DNA from: an uncultured Bacteroides sp.
GTDB lineage: Bacteria; Bacteroidota; Bacteroidia; Bacteroidales; Bacteroidaceae
Direction: 5' to 3'
Length of the DNA: 10,205 nt
NCBI GenBank assembly: GCA_905197435.1
Contig: CAJJYX010000120.1
Location: forward strand, 1-10,205
Position numbers and translations under genes: made by a program. Positions within the stretch are counted from its first letter, which is position 1. Each line of letters starts with the position of its first letter. Shown one piece after another: positions 1 through 7,053 of this stretch. The notes under the pieces were generated by a model. The model searched no databases. It had not been told where the DNA came from and saw only the letters and a program-made list of their open reading frames with translations.

Positions 1-1
1 G

Positions 2-214
2 ACTCATCCTAGTGGTGCTGGTACTTATTTAGCTTCCTTGATACATGCAGGGATTATTTATGGTATTAACCCTCGTAATGTCTCATATGTTCCGACATTT
101 AAAATTGAAGCAAGTGGAGGGAATAAAATACAACCCACAGCTGAAGAATGTGAAATTTTAAGAGAAGTTGCATATGAAGTTGTCTATAATCTTGACTTAT
201 CAATGTTTAACTAA
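2..214 (+). CDS. SGNH/GDSL-type hydrolase, C-terminal fragment (partial at left edge)
   Basis: Only the last 70 residues are in the window, in an open frame running from the left edge to a TAA at 212-214. The fragment begins THPSGAGTYLASLIHAG. This resembles the last conserved block of SGNH/GDSL hydrolases (DxxHPs..GtYLaa), where the His completes the catalytic set; the matching Asp would lie just outside the window. These enzymes are esterases or lipases, often acting on acyl groups of glycans or lipids; the substrate cannot be told here. The gene converges on the phosphatase and shares its terminator, so it is not part of the minus-strand operon. Its G+C content is low (66 of 180 bases in 1-180) compared with the PUL genes. 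The family call rests on one motif, so it is moderate. Confidence 0.55.
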   Translation, partial: THPSGAGTYLASLIHAGIIYGINPRNVSYVPTFKIEASGGNKIQPTAEECEILREVAYEVVYNLDLSMFN

Positions 215-221
215 ATAACAC

Positions 222-251
222 AAAAATCTCTAGTTCGAACTAGAGGTTTTT
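222..251. terminator. Bidirectional intrinsic terminator between convergent genes
   Basis: A perfect 18-base palindrome (CTCTAGTTCGAACTAGAG, 228-245) is flanked by A5 at 222-226 and T5 at 247-251. Either strand therefore gives a GC-containing hairpin followed by a run of U. It starts 8 bases after the plus-strand stop at 214. On the minus strand it overlaps the last codons and the TAG stop (232-230) of the phosphatase gene. It should stop both convergent transcripts. Confidence 0.85.
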
Positions 252-1369
252 GTTATTAGTGCTTTATTTAATTTATAAATATCGGTGTTGTCGATTTTTT
301 TATCTAATTCTATGTTGATACTTGATTTTATAAAGTACTTGACATAAGTAGAAGTATGACCAGTTGTACGATATAGTGAATCGGTAATTTCGGTCGTTTC
401 GTCGGCATATTTTAGACCGCCAGTTTCATGGTCTGCGGTAACTACTACCAATGTTTCTCCATCCTTGGCAGCCCATTCATAAATGGCGCCGATGGTACGG
501 TCAAAGTCATGGGTTTCCTGCATCAGCAAATCGATATCATTGAAATGTCCATAATCATCCAGCTGTGAACCTTCTATCATCATAAAGAAGCCCTTCTTAT
601 TCTGGTCGAGCAGTTCAATGCCTTTCAATGAAGCACGTGCCAAAAGGTCGCCGCGGTCAGCAGGAAGAGGAGTATCCTCAGGATAAGGTACGGCAAATAC
701 TTTACCACTCTTTATACCTGCCAATTCATCCCAACTGCGAGGTGTCTGAAAACCTTTACCACGCAATTCCTTAAACAAATCGCGTCCGTCTTCACGGTTT
801 TCGAAAAGTTTGGCACCGCCACCGAACACATAGTCGGCATTACAATTTACATAATCCGCCACAATCTCCGCCTCAGCATCCCTATCTTTGTTATGGCAAC
901 AGAAATCAGCAGGAGTGGCATCCCACAGACGGCAAGTTACCGCTATACCGGTAGATTTACCTTTAGCAGCAGCCAGGTCGACCAATGATTTCAGAGGACG
1001 GCCTTGAGTATCCACACCCACAGAATGATAGTTTGTCTTCTGCCCCGTAGCTATGGCCGTTCCACCTGCTCCTGAGTCGGTAATCAACTTGTTGGCACAA
1101 TAGGTTTTAGACAAGCCCACTACCTGGCAGTTATCCAAAAACAACTTGCCCCGATTGGCTGTCCAAGCGGAATATACGTGCATAAGGCTCATGCCATCGC
1201 CAATCATCAGGATGACATTCTTTATTTTCTTGCCTTTGGGAGGGGTAATCTTTGTTACCTCATAAGGTTGCTCCAAGACGTAGGTCTGTTCTTTATCACG
1301 ACGGCTCTGTGCCGACATCTCTACCGGCAGCAACATGGCTACCAAAAGTATAACTAATATCTTCTTCAT
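230..1369 (-). CDS. Secreted alkaline phosphatase superfamily phosphomonoesterase
   Basis: A 379-residue exported metal-dependent phosphatase, predicted periplasmic. A Sec signal peptide covers about residues 1-20 (MKKILVILLVAMLLPVEMSA, then Q). All core alkaline-phosphatase motifs are visible: IGDGM (D58, metal), TDSGAGGTAIATG (nucleophile S99 after D98), DATPADF (D150 and T152), EGSQLDDYGH (E266, D271, H275, with the same spacing as the E. coli ligands E322, D327, H331), TADHETGG (D313, H314) and GHTS (H338). An active enzyme is therefore expected; the substrate is unknown. It is the last gene of the operon, 14 bases after the EEP gene, and has no clear Shine-Dalgarno sequence. Oddities: the final 45 or so codons (below about position 365) are far more AT-rich than the rest, and the last six residues are encoded inside the terminator hairpin. 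The tail lacks the G-P-G-type sequence I expect after the last His, but keeps an NTDIY stretch near the end. The family call is secure; a glycan-dephosphorylating role is inferred from context. Confidence 0.9.
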   Translation of the reverse strand: MKKILVILLVAMLLPVEMSAQSRRDKEQTYVLEQPYEVTKITPPKGKKIKNVILMIGDGMSLMHVYSAWTANRGKLFLDNCQVVGLSKTYCANKLITDSGAGGTAIATGQKTNYHSVGVDTQGRPLKSLVDLAAAKGKSTGIAVTCRLWDATPADFCCHNKDRDAEAEIVADYVNCNADYVFGGGAKLFENREDGRDLFKELRGKGFQTPRSWDELAGIKSGKVFAVPYPEDTPLPADRGDLLARASLKGIELLDQNKKGFFMMIEGSQLDDYGHFNDIDLLMQETHDFDRTIGAIYEWAAKDGETLVVVTADHETGGLKYADETTEITDSLYRTTGHTSTYVKYFIKSSINIELDKKIDNTDIYKLNKALITKTSSSN

Positions 1370-1383
1370 AATAATCGTTTTTA

Positions 1384-2247
1384 CTATTCAACTGTTACTA
1401 ATATAGGGGCATGATCAGACAAAAAAGCATTATTCTCTGTTTCTGCTAAAACGCCATATTTCAAAACCTTTATTCCATTGCGCACAAATACATAATCAAT
1501 CAGAGGACGTCTGTCGTAGGGAATCTTCCCGAAATCATGAAAGCTCCATGCCGGGCCATAAACAATAGGAGACACCTGGCGTGCATCGGTCAGGTGTTCC
1601 GGATTGGAAGAGTCTGTCACATGCTTAATGACATCTGATTCCGGCTCGGAATTAAAGTCTCCCGTAACTATTACCGGCAAACCATCGCTTAACTCATTTA
1701 TTCTATCCAACATGAGGTTTATCCCCTCACGACGTGCCACAACACCTACATGGTCCAAGTGGGTATTCAACGCAAAAAACTCTTTGCCACTCACCTTATC
1801 TTGTAGTTTTGCCCATGAGGCGATACGCTCACAAGCCCCATCCCAACCTTTAGAACCGGCAACCTCAGGAGTCTCACTCAACCAGAAATACCCGGAATCC
1901 AGCAAATCGAAACGCTCTTTCTTATACCAGAGTGCACTATATTCACCTTTTTCCTTTCCGTCTTCACGACCTACACCGATTACTCCATATTCCGGCAAAC
2001 GCTGTTTAAGGTCTTCCAACTGATTATGAAGCACCTCCTGTGTGCCCAATATGTCAACGTCATAAAAGCGGATGGCATTGGCCGCACGCTCCTTGCGATA
2101 CTCCCAATTATCCAGACTGTCTTCCGGATTGTCATAGCGAATATTGAAACTCATGACATTAACGGGCTCCGGTGCAGATGCCTGCTGTTTCACCTGTCCG
2201 CATGACGCAGCGAACAAAGGTAAGAATAACAAAAATAACTTTCTCAT
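1384..2247 (-). CDS. Endonuclease/exonuclease/phosphatase (EEP) family lipoprotein
   Basis: A 287-residue protein of the EEP fold, the superfamily of DNase I, exonuclease III, inositol phosphatases and sphingomyelinases, which cleave phosphoester bonds with a divalent metal. The N-terminus is a lipoprotein signal with a lipobox-like AASC (Cys16), so it is predicted to be membrane-anchored outside the cytoplasm. Motifs in order: MSFNIRYDN (N35), GTQEV (E71, metal), NTHLDH (H163), TGDFNS (D197, N199), IDYVFV (D251) and SDHAP (D278, catalytic H279). The active site looks complete and the length is usual for single-domain secreted Bacteroidota members. It lies 18 bases after GH92 and 14 bases before the phosphatase, so co-transcription is likely. 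Extracytoplasmic location and mannosidase context favour a phosphate-bearing glycan or small sugar phosphate over DNA as substrate, but the sequence does not decide this; nuclease or lipid phosphodiesterase activity remains possible. The start has no Shine-Dalgarno but is fixed by the signal peptide. Confidence 0.88.
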   Translation of the reverse strand: MRKLFLLFLPLFAASCGQVKQQASAPEPVNVMSFNIRYDNPEDSLDNWEYRKERAANAIRFYDVDILGTQEVLHNQLEDLKQRLPEYGVIGVGREDGKEKGEYSALWYKKERFDLLDSGYFWLSETPEVAGSKGWDGACERIASWAKLQDKVSGKEFFALNTHLDHVGVVARREGINLMLDRINELSDGLPVIVTGDFNSEPESDVIKHVTDSSNPEHLTDARQVSPIVYGPAWSFHDFGKIPYDRRPLIDYVFVRNGIKVLKYGVLAETENNAFLSDHAPILVTVE

Positions 2248-2265
2248 AGCATATATATTAAACTA

Positions 2266-5196
2266 TTATTTCACAAATAAGACTGATACAGGGATGGGGG
2301 CCAGCTTCTCGGCAGAAGGCAGTTTCCAAGCCCAACTCAAATGCTCACCTTCGTAATCCTCAAAATAATAAAGTTTGTAAGGATGGAAGCCTTTCTTCAG
2401 TGCAACCATTCCGGTAGCAGGAATTGCCGCGTGAGAGCCGTCATTGTCAACCACCAGCTCGTCATTTATGTACAAGACACTACCGTCATCCGAACGGGTT
2501 TGGAAGGTATAGACTCCATCCTCGGGAACATTAATCAGCCCGGAGAAAATATAACCGAAATGGTCTTCCTGCCCGGCATTCTTTATGGAAGGTTCGGGCA
2601 TGACACCAGATTCCAATAACGGTGATTTCTCTACATCAGCCACTTTTTGGTAAGTGCCTTCAAAGTACTTATAAGATGTACCGTTCCGGGTAGGGCTTAC
2701 AGAAAGGGCGGCCTTCAATTCAGCTTTCGTTGCCGATATGGATAATGTCCTGCTCGAACGGAAACCTTCCTTGAATCCTTTGGCTTTTATCAAAGTGGTC
2801 TTGTCCAATTCAAAAGGCTGTTCGTACAGTGCAGACTGCTCTGTAGGCTCGCTGCCATCCAATGTATATCTGATTTCGGCACCCTTGGTTGTCGTAGCCA
2901 ATGTAACTGTCACCCTATCCATAAACAAATTCAAGTCCTTATCCACATAGGGAATGGAAACTACTTCATCTTTAGTATAGGAATAAGGGGATGCTTCAGA
3001 GGAAGTACCTCTCTCCATATTCGGTTTGTCAGACAAGGTGAAACGAAGTTCTCCACCTTCCATCAACTGTGCATAAGTGATGAAGTTAGCATCTACCGGC
3101 TGTCCGTTCAATTCAACTTTTGCGATATAGACATTCTTCTTGGGGTTGTTGGCAAGGATGGTCAATGTCTTTCCATTGGCCAAGTTGACAACGGCTTTCC
3201 CAAATAGAGGAGTGGTCAGGGCAAATTCATTGCTTCCCGGGCAAACCGAATATATACCCAAACTGGACAATATATACCAGCCGGACATCTGCCCGCAGTC
3301 TTCGTTGCCAATGATGCCTTCGGGCGTAGGAGTGTACATTTCGTGGAGCAGGCGACGTGTCATTTCCTGCGTCTTCCAAGGTTGTCCCACGTAATCATAG
3401 AGATAGGCAATATGATGGCTCGGCTCATTGCCATGGACATACTGGCCTATCAGCCCGGTGATATCCACAAGGTCGCCATGTACATCCGACTCTACCGTAA
3501 AGATAGAATCGAGTGCAGCGATGAATTCTTCCTTGCCACCAAACAATTGTGCCATACCGCTTACATCGTGAGGTACAAAGAAGCGATACTGCCAGGCAGT
3601 GGCTTCCGTATAAGCACGACCTACTTCAATAGGATTGAAGGGAGTTTCCCAGTTTCCATCCATCCGCTTGGGGCGGAAGAATTTCGTAGAGCCGTCGAAC
3701 ACATTGACATAATTCTGAGAGCGTTGAATATACTTTTGATAAATATCATCCTTACCCATTTCCTGAGCCATGCGTGCAATGCACCAGTCATCATAGGCAA
3801 ACTCCAGCAAACAAGATATGGACTCTTTCTTTATATTAGAAGGAATAAAGCCATTCCGAATATAATAATCGGCTCCCTTTTTATTCTTTTCAGAAGAAAC
3901 CACCATAGCTTCCAACGCCTTTTCCGCATCAAATCCCCTGATTCCCTTCATATAGGCATCTGCTATGACGGAAGCCGCATGATAACCAATCATGGTCCCC
4001 GTTTCTCCGGCAGACAATGGCCAGATAGGAAGTTCACCCGAAGATTCGTAAATATCCAGGAAAGAGTTCACCATATTGTTGACCAAAGTGGTATCAATCA
4101 GAGTCATCAACGGATTCCATGCACGGAAAGTATCCCAAAGCGAGAAGGTAGAATATTGCACTCTACCTTTAGGCAGTTGCCCTGTCTCCATATTATGACG
4201 ACGGTATTCACCGTTAACATCACTCACCACATTGGGCACAACCATGGAATGATACATGGCAGTATAAAAGTTCTTCAGGTCGTCTGTATCGCCGCCTTCT
4301 ACTGTAATGACAGAGAGCGCTTGTTCCCAAGCCGAGCGGGCCGCACTACGCACGGCATCAAAATCAAACCCTGCCACTTCGGTTTCCAGATTCTCACGTG
4401 CATTCCTTTCACTGACAATGGATAATCCGACTTTGGCAACAACCGGCTCTCCATCACTATTGTCGAAAGACAAGCAAGCTTGCAAATCGGTACCCACCAA
4501 CTTGACATCTGCCGAAACCGCCTTTTTATCCTGTATAAAGCCAACAGCCTTAAAAGGTTTCGAGAACCGGGCTACAAAATAAACGTATTGATTATCTGTC
4601 CACCCCCTGGTTCTGCGCATGCCTGCGATTTCATCGGCGGCAGTCTGCTCAAGTTCAGCCTCATAAATATATTCGTTATCAAGCAAGTGGGCCAGGTCTA
4701 TAATAACAGATGCTTCCTTGCCGGAGGGAAACGTATAGCGATGTACACCGGCGTGTGCCGTTGCCGTCAATTCAGCTTTTATCCCTTCTTCTTGCAGGAC
4801 AACCGAATAATATCCGGCAGAAGCCTCTTCGTCTTTATGGGAAAAAGCTGCCGGCTGGTAAATGTTTTCCGCAGTCAAATCCGGTTTCAGCGTAGTAGGA
4901 CGAAACAGTATATCCCCAAGGTCAATGCATCCGGTTCCACTTAGATGTGTGTGTGAAAAACCGTTCAGAGTCGTATCATCATAATGATACCCCGAACAAG
5001 CATCCCAGTTCCCGGCACGCGTGTCAGGACTCAGTTGCACTGCTCCGAAAGGAACTGTAGCCCCCGGATAAGTATGTCCATGAAAGCCTGTACCTATAAA
5101 AGGGTCTACATAGTCTACGGGAGATTGTTCACCGGACGTACAAGAGCAGCAAGCCAAGAAAGCAGTAGCTGCGCATATAAGAGTTTTTAATTTCAT
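2266..5196 (-). CDS. GH92 alpha-mannosidase with chitobiase-type and PA14 C-terminal domains
   Basis: A 976-residue exported exo-alpha-mannosidase. GH92 enzymes are calcium-dependent, inverting, and trim alpha-mannose from N-glycans or mannans. The N-terminus (MKLKTLICAATAFLACCSC) is a lipoprotein-like signal with Cys16, 17 and 19, and the acylated Cys is uncertain. The GH92 domain spans about residues 27-740: VDYVDPFIGTG (28-38), FSHTHLSGTGC (80-90), FSLWDTFRAW (351-360), GELPIWPLSAGETG (387-400), EATAWQY (531-537), HGNEPSHH (588-595) and GNEDCGQMSGWY (630-641). These include the acidic residues expected for catalysis and calcium binding. Residues 745-825 are a chitobiase/hexosaminidase C-terminal-type beta domain (IRYTLDGSEPT). 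Residues 838-975 are a PA14 domain (DGVYTFQTRSDDGSVLYIN). Many GH92 proteins are near 750 residues, so the excess is these two modules. Linkage specificity cannot be read. It is the first gene after a terminator, perhaps with its own promoter, and is followed 18 bases later by the EEP gene. Confidence 0.95.
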   Translation of the reverse strand: MKLKTLICAATAFLACCSCTSGEQSPVDYVDPFIGTGFHGHTYPGATVPFGAVQLSPDTRAGNWDACSGYHYDDTTLNGFSHTHLSGTGCIDLGDILFRPTTLKPDLTAENIYQPAAFSHKDEEASAGYYSVVLQEEGIKAELTATAHAGVHRYTFPSGKEASVIIDLAHLLDNEYIYEAELEQTAADEIAGMRRTRGWTDNQYVYFVARFSKPFKAVGFIQDKKAVSADVKLVGTDLQACLSFDNSDGEPVVAKVGLSIVSERNARENLETEVAGFDFDAVRSAARSAWEQALSVITVEGGDTDDLKNFYTAMYHSMVVPNVVSDVNGEYRRHNMETGQLPKGRVQYSTFSLWDTFRAWNPLMTLIDTTLVNNMVNSFLDIYESSGELPIWPLSAGETGTMIGYHAASVIADAYMKGIRGFDAEKALEAMVVSSEKNKKGADYYIRNGFIPSNIKKESISCLLEFAYDDWCIARMAQEMGKDDIYQKYIQRSQNYVNVFDGSTKFFRPKRMDGNWETPFNPIEVGRAYTEATAWQYRFFVPHDVSGMAQLFGGKEEFIAALDSIFTVESDVHGDLVDITGLIGQYVHGNEPSHHIAYLYDYVGQPWKTQEMTRRLLHEMYTPTPEGIIGNEDCGQMSGWYILSSLGIYSVCPGSNEFALTTPLFGKAVVNLANGKTLTILANNPKKNVYIAKVELNGQPVDANFITYAQLMEGGELRFTLSDKPNMERGTSSEASPYSYTKDEVVSIPYVDKDLNLFMDRVTVTLATTTKGAEIRYTLDGSEPTEQSALYEQPFELDKTTLIKAKGFKEGFRSSRTLSISATKAELKAALSVSPTRNGTSYKYFEGTYQKVADVEKSPLLESGVMPEPSIKNAGQEDHFGYIFSGLINVPEDGVYTFQTRSDDGSVLYINDELVVDNDGSHAAIPATGMVALKKGFHPYKLYYFEDYEGEHLSWAWKLPSAEKLAPIPVSVLFVK
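2269..2685 (-). other. PA14 domain within the GH92 protein
   Basis: Residues about 838-975 of the GH92 protein. The marks of PA14 are the strand DGVYTFQTRSDDGSVLYIND (893-912), then a G...L..G.HPYKLYYFE stretch and a closing L-W-W strand (HLSWAWKLP). PA14 domains are beta-barrels found in glycosidases, adhesins and toxins. In yeast Flo5-type adhesins the paired Asp (here D903-D904) holds calcium and binds mannose. Mannose binding here is an inference from that parallel. Confidence 0.8.
2722..2964 (-). other. Chitobiase/beta-hexosaminidase C-terminal-type beta domain within the GH92 protein
   Basis: Residues about 745-825, between the GH92 domain and PA14. The sequence AEIRYTLDGSEPT, then SALYEQPFEL, TLIKAKGF and GFRSS follows the pattern of the CHB_HEX_C-type domain: a small immunoglobulin-like fold common at the ends of Bacteroidota glycosidases. 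It is probably a structural or substrate-positioning linker. Confidence 0.75.
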
Positions 5197-5250
5197 CAGA
5201 CTGTATGTTTGAAGAATGGACAGTTAAAGGCATCCGCTTCTCCGTATATT

Positions 5251-5282
5251 TTAAAATAAGTTCATTAATACCCTTTTGCAAA
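5251..5282 (-). promoter_or_regulatory. Possible Bacteroides-type promoter for the GH92 operon
   Basis: On the minus strand TTTG (5282-5279) is followed after 20 bases by TATTTTAA (5258-5251). The Bacteroides primary promoter has TTTG near -33 and TAnnTTTG near -7, about 19-21 bases apart. The -33 box and spacing fit; the -7 box has the TA and only half of the TTTG. It lies just past the terminator after susD and about 55 bases before the GH92 start, which is where a second promoter would be needed. The match is partial. Confidence 0.35.
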
Positions 5283-5283
5283 T

Positions 5284-5343
5284 GAAAGAAAAAGAAGAAA
5301 GATCTGCAAGGATCAATACCCGAAAATACCAACCCCTGCAGAT
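5284..5343 (-). terminator. Intrinsic terminator after the SusD gene
   Basis: On the minus-strand RNA, 13 bases (5343-5331, AUCUGCAGGGGUU) pair with 5314-5302 (GAUCCUUGCAGAU), with three G-U wobbles and a 16-base loop. The stem is followed directly by a pyrimidine tract rich in U (5301-5284). The hairpin begins 53 bases after the susD stop codon. No T-run lies on the other side, so it works only for leftward transcription. It would end or reduce the SusC/SusD transcript before GH92, as is often seen where the binding and import genes need higher expression than the enzymes. Confidence 0.75.
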
Positions 5344-5396
5344 TAGACCAATGGCAATGAGGTCTTTCTTATATTTCCAACTTCCTGTAAAGGAGA

Positions 5397-7034
5397 TTAA
5401 TTATAACCCGGGTTCTGTTTCAGCTTACCGTTGGATTTGGTAATCTGTTCCGGTGCATATGGGAATACCAGCATATAGTCCTGATAATCAGCTTTATCCT
5501 GATAATCCTGATAATCGCCTATTTCGAACTCTGACTCCGGATTAGTACGATCTGCATAATGACGCACACGTGGGTGGGCATTCAGTTCAGCAGCAGCCAG
5601 TGCTTTGAGCTCTGAATTTCCAGAATGATGCCAACGCTTCAAATCGAATAAATGATCCGTAAATTCAAATGCCAGTTCGCAACGGCGTTCGTGATACAAA
5701 TCCTTCATTGTAGCCGTACCTGCCAATGGAGCCAAGTGGGAGCGTGTACGAATACGGTTCAAATCTGCAGTAGCCAAGGCCGCCTGATTCGTCATCAGAT
5801 AAGCTTCGGCACGGAACAACAGCATTTCTGCAAAACGAATGATCGGGAAGTTAAGACGAACAGTCGGCCAGTTACCGTTTGTGTTCACATAACCCTCTTT
5901 ATCAGCATCCTTGTATTTGAACGGATCCAAGTATTTATTGAACATAAAGCCCGATTCAATATCAGAAGCCGAGAAGAATTTACGTGTTTCACCAAAGAAT
6001 TCAAACTCCTGGTTATATTCCAGAATAGAACGTACCAAACGATCGTTACCGGCACCGTCTTTCAACATCTCCTCATAGATGTCATAGGAAGGCTTGTTCT
6101 GTCCCCAGCCGTTATATATACCCCAGCCTTTATTTTCAAGGCTGATACCCGGAAACTCCGAGCCACCTCCTTGTGAACCTCCATTGCCTGGAATCGTCCA
6201 AATATATTCTTTGTTCCACCACTTGGTAAAGTCCGAAGAAAACAGTTCGTCATATGTATCAGCCAAATCACGTCCATAAGTTTTTTCCAGTTCATTGACC
6301 ATATTGATTACATTCTGCCATTGCGTAGCATCCCACATAGCCCAATAAGCATAGACTTTTGCTTTGAAAGCAACAGCAGCAGCATCATGCGCACGTCCCC
6401 TATCATCTACTCCGTACTCTTCAAAAAGTGGCAAGCATTCGATGGCCTTATCCATATCTTCAATAATCATCTTGTAATTATCAATGACTGATGCCTGTTG
6501 GGGAGGAATAGAATTATCATAACCACCTTGGATGTCCTCATAACGGACAAACGGAACACCTTGTTCTTGCAATCCATAGCGATAGGCTATCAGGAAATGC
6601 GCCCAGCCACGGGTAAAATAAGCCTCGCCCAAACTCCTCGTCTCAATAGCAGACAATGCCGTACTCTTCTGCTTATCCAACAGTTGTTGTATCACCCAAT
6701 TGGAACGTGCCATCACCGTATATAGCGCCTTAAAAACATCTTTCAAAGGAGATTCATCACCACTATATCTCAAAGTAGCAAGCGAGCTATAACCACGACT
6801 TCTACCCCACACAACATCACACGCTGCTCCTTGCTCCCAGAACAGCTCACGGCCATAAACCGCTTCCTGGTGAAATCTCTCATATAAAGCATCAACAGCG
6901 TCAATCGCTTGCCGATCATTTGTGAAATAAGTAGTAGTTGTAGCATCTCCTTCAGGCTGCACATCCAAGAAATCGCTACAGGAGGTAGTAAGCAATGTGG
7001 CAGACATTGCCAATAACAATATATTCTTTTTCAT
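5397..7034 (-). CDS. SusD/RagB family outer-membrane glycan-binding lipoprotein
   Basis: A 545-residue surface lipoprotein that binds glycan and caps its partner SusC transporter. The signal peptide ends in a lipobox-type LLTTSC with Cys19, followed by SDFLD, an acidic start that suits surface export in Bacteroides. SusD marks: the N-terminal LDVQPEGDATTTTYFTN segment (23-39); helical repeat regions such as SLGEAYFTRGWAHFLIAYRYG (134-154, first residues typical of TPR-like helices); RFAEMLLFRAEAYL (400-413); LNRIRTRS (425-432); YHERRCELAFE (447-457) with HLFDLKRW; and the terminal NPGYN. Length is usual for the family. The start is fixed by the signal peptide and a good AAGGAG 9 bases upstream. 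It follows the SusC stop by 19 bases, the classic paired arrangement. An odd point is a 9-base tandem repeat giving DYQDYQDKADYQDY (507-520) near the C-terminus. The bound glycan cannot be read from sequence; the GH92 neighbour points to a mannoside. Confidence 0.95.
   Translation of the reverse strand: MKKNILLLAMSATLLTTSCSDFLDVQPEGDATTTTYFTNDRQAIDAVDALYERFHQEAVYGRELFWEQGAACDVVWGRSRGYSSLATLRYSGDESPLKDVFKALYTVMARSNWVIQQLLDKQKSTALSAIETRSLGEAYFTRGWAHFLIAYRYGLQEQGVPFVRYEDIQGGYDNSIPPQQASVIDNYKMIIEDMDKAIECLPLFEEYGVDDRGRAHDAAAVAFKAKVYAYWAMWDATQWQNVINMVNELEKTYGRDLADTYDELFSSDFTKWWNKEYIWTIPGNGGSQGGGSEFPGISLENKGWGIYNGWGQNKPSYDIYEEMLKDGAGNDRLVRSILEYNQEFEFFGETRKFFSASDIESGFMFNKYLDPFKYKDADKEGYVNTNGNWPTVRLNFPIIRFAEMLLFRAEAYLMTNQAALATADLNRIRTRSHLAPLAGTATMKDLYHERRCELAFEFTDHLFDLKRWHHSGNSELKALAAAELNAHPRVRHYADRTNPESEFEIGDYQDYQDKADYQDYMLVFPYAPEQITKSNGKLKQNPGYN
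5479..5516 (-). repeat. Short 9-base tandem repeat inside the SusD gene
   Basis: The 11-mer TCCTGATAATC (plus strand) occurs at 5479-5489, 5497-5507 and 5506-5516, all in one 9-base register, with a diverged unit between the first two. Because 9 is a multiple of three, it adds whole Asp-Tyr-Gln units without shifting the frame. Confidence 0.85.
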
Positions 7035-7043
7035 AAATTTATT

Positions 7044-7049
7044 CTCCTT
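7044..7049 (-). promoter_or_regulatory. Ribosome binding site of the SusD gene
   Basis: The minus strand reads AAGGAG at 7049-7044, 9 bases before the ATG at 7034-7032 and inside the 19-base gap after the SusC stop. It stands out because the other internal gene starts in this window show no clear Shine-Dalgarno sequence. It supports the chosen SusD start. Confidence 0.7.
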
Positions 7050-7053
7050 TTTA

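Noticed and set aside
3343..4425. 360-codon open frame on the plus strand opposite the GH92 gene
   Set aside because: It is antisense to conserved GH92 motifs and has the composition of a mirror frame; the GH92 reading explains the sequence fully.
5129..5332. 67-codon minus-strand frame spanning the SusD-GH92 gap
   Set aside because: It overlaps the start of GH92 in another frame and begins inside the terminator hairpin; its Phe-rich start is simply the U-rich tail being translated.
5345..5365. Small inverted repeat AGACC/GGTCT between SusD and the terminator
   Set aside because: Only five pairs with an 11-base loop and no U-run after it; not enough to call a separate element next to the much stronger hairpin.
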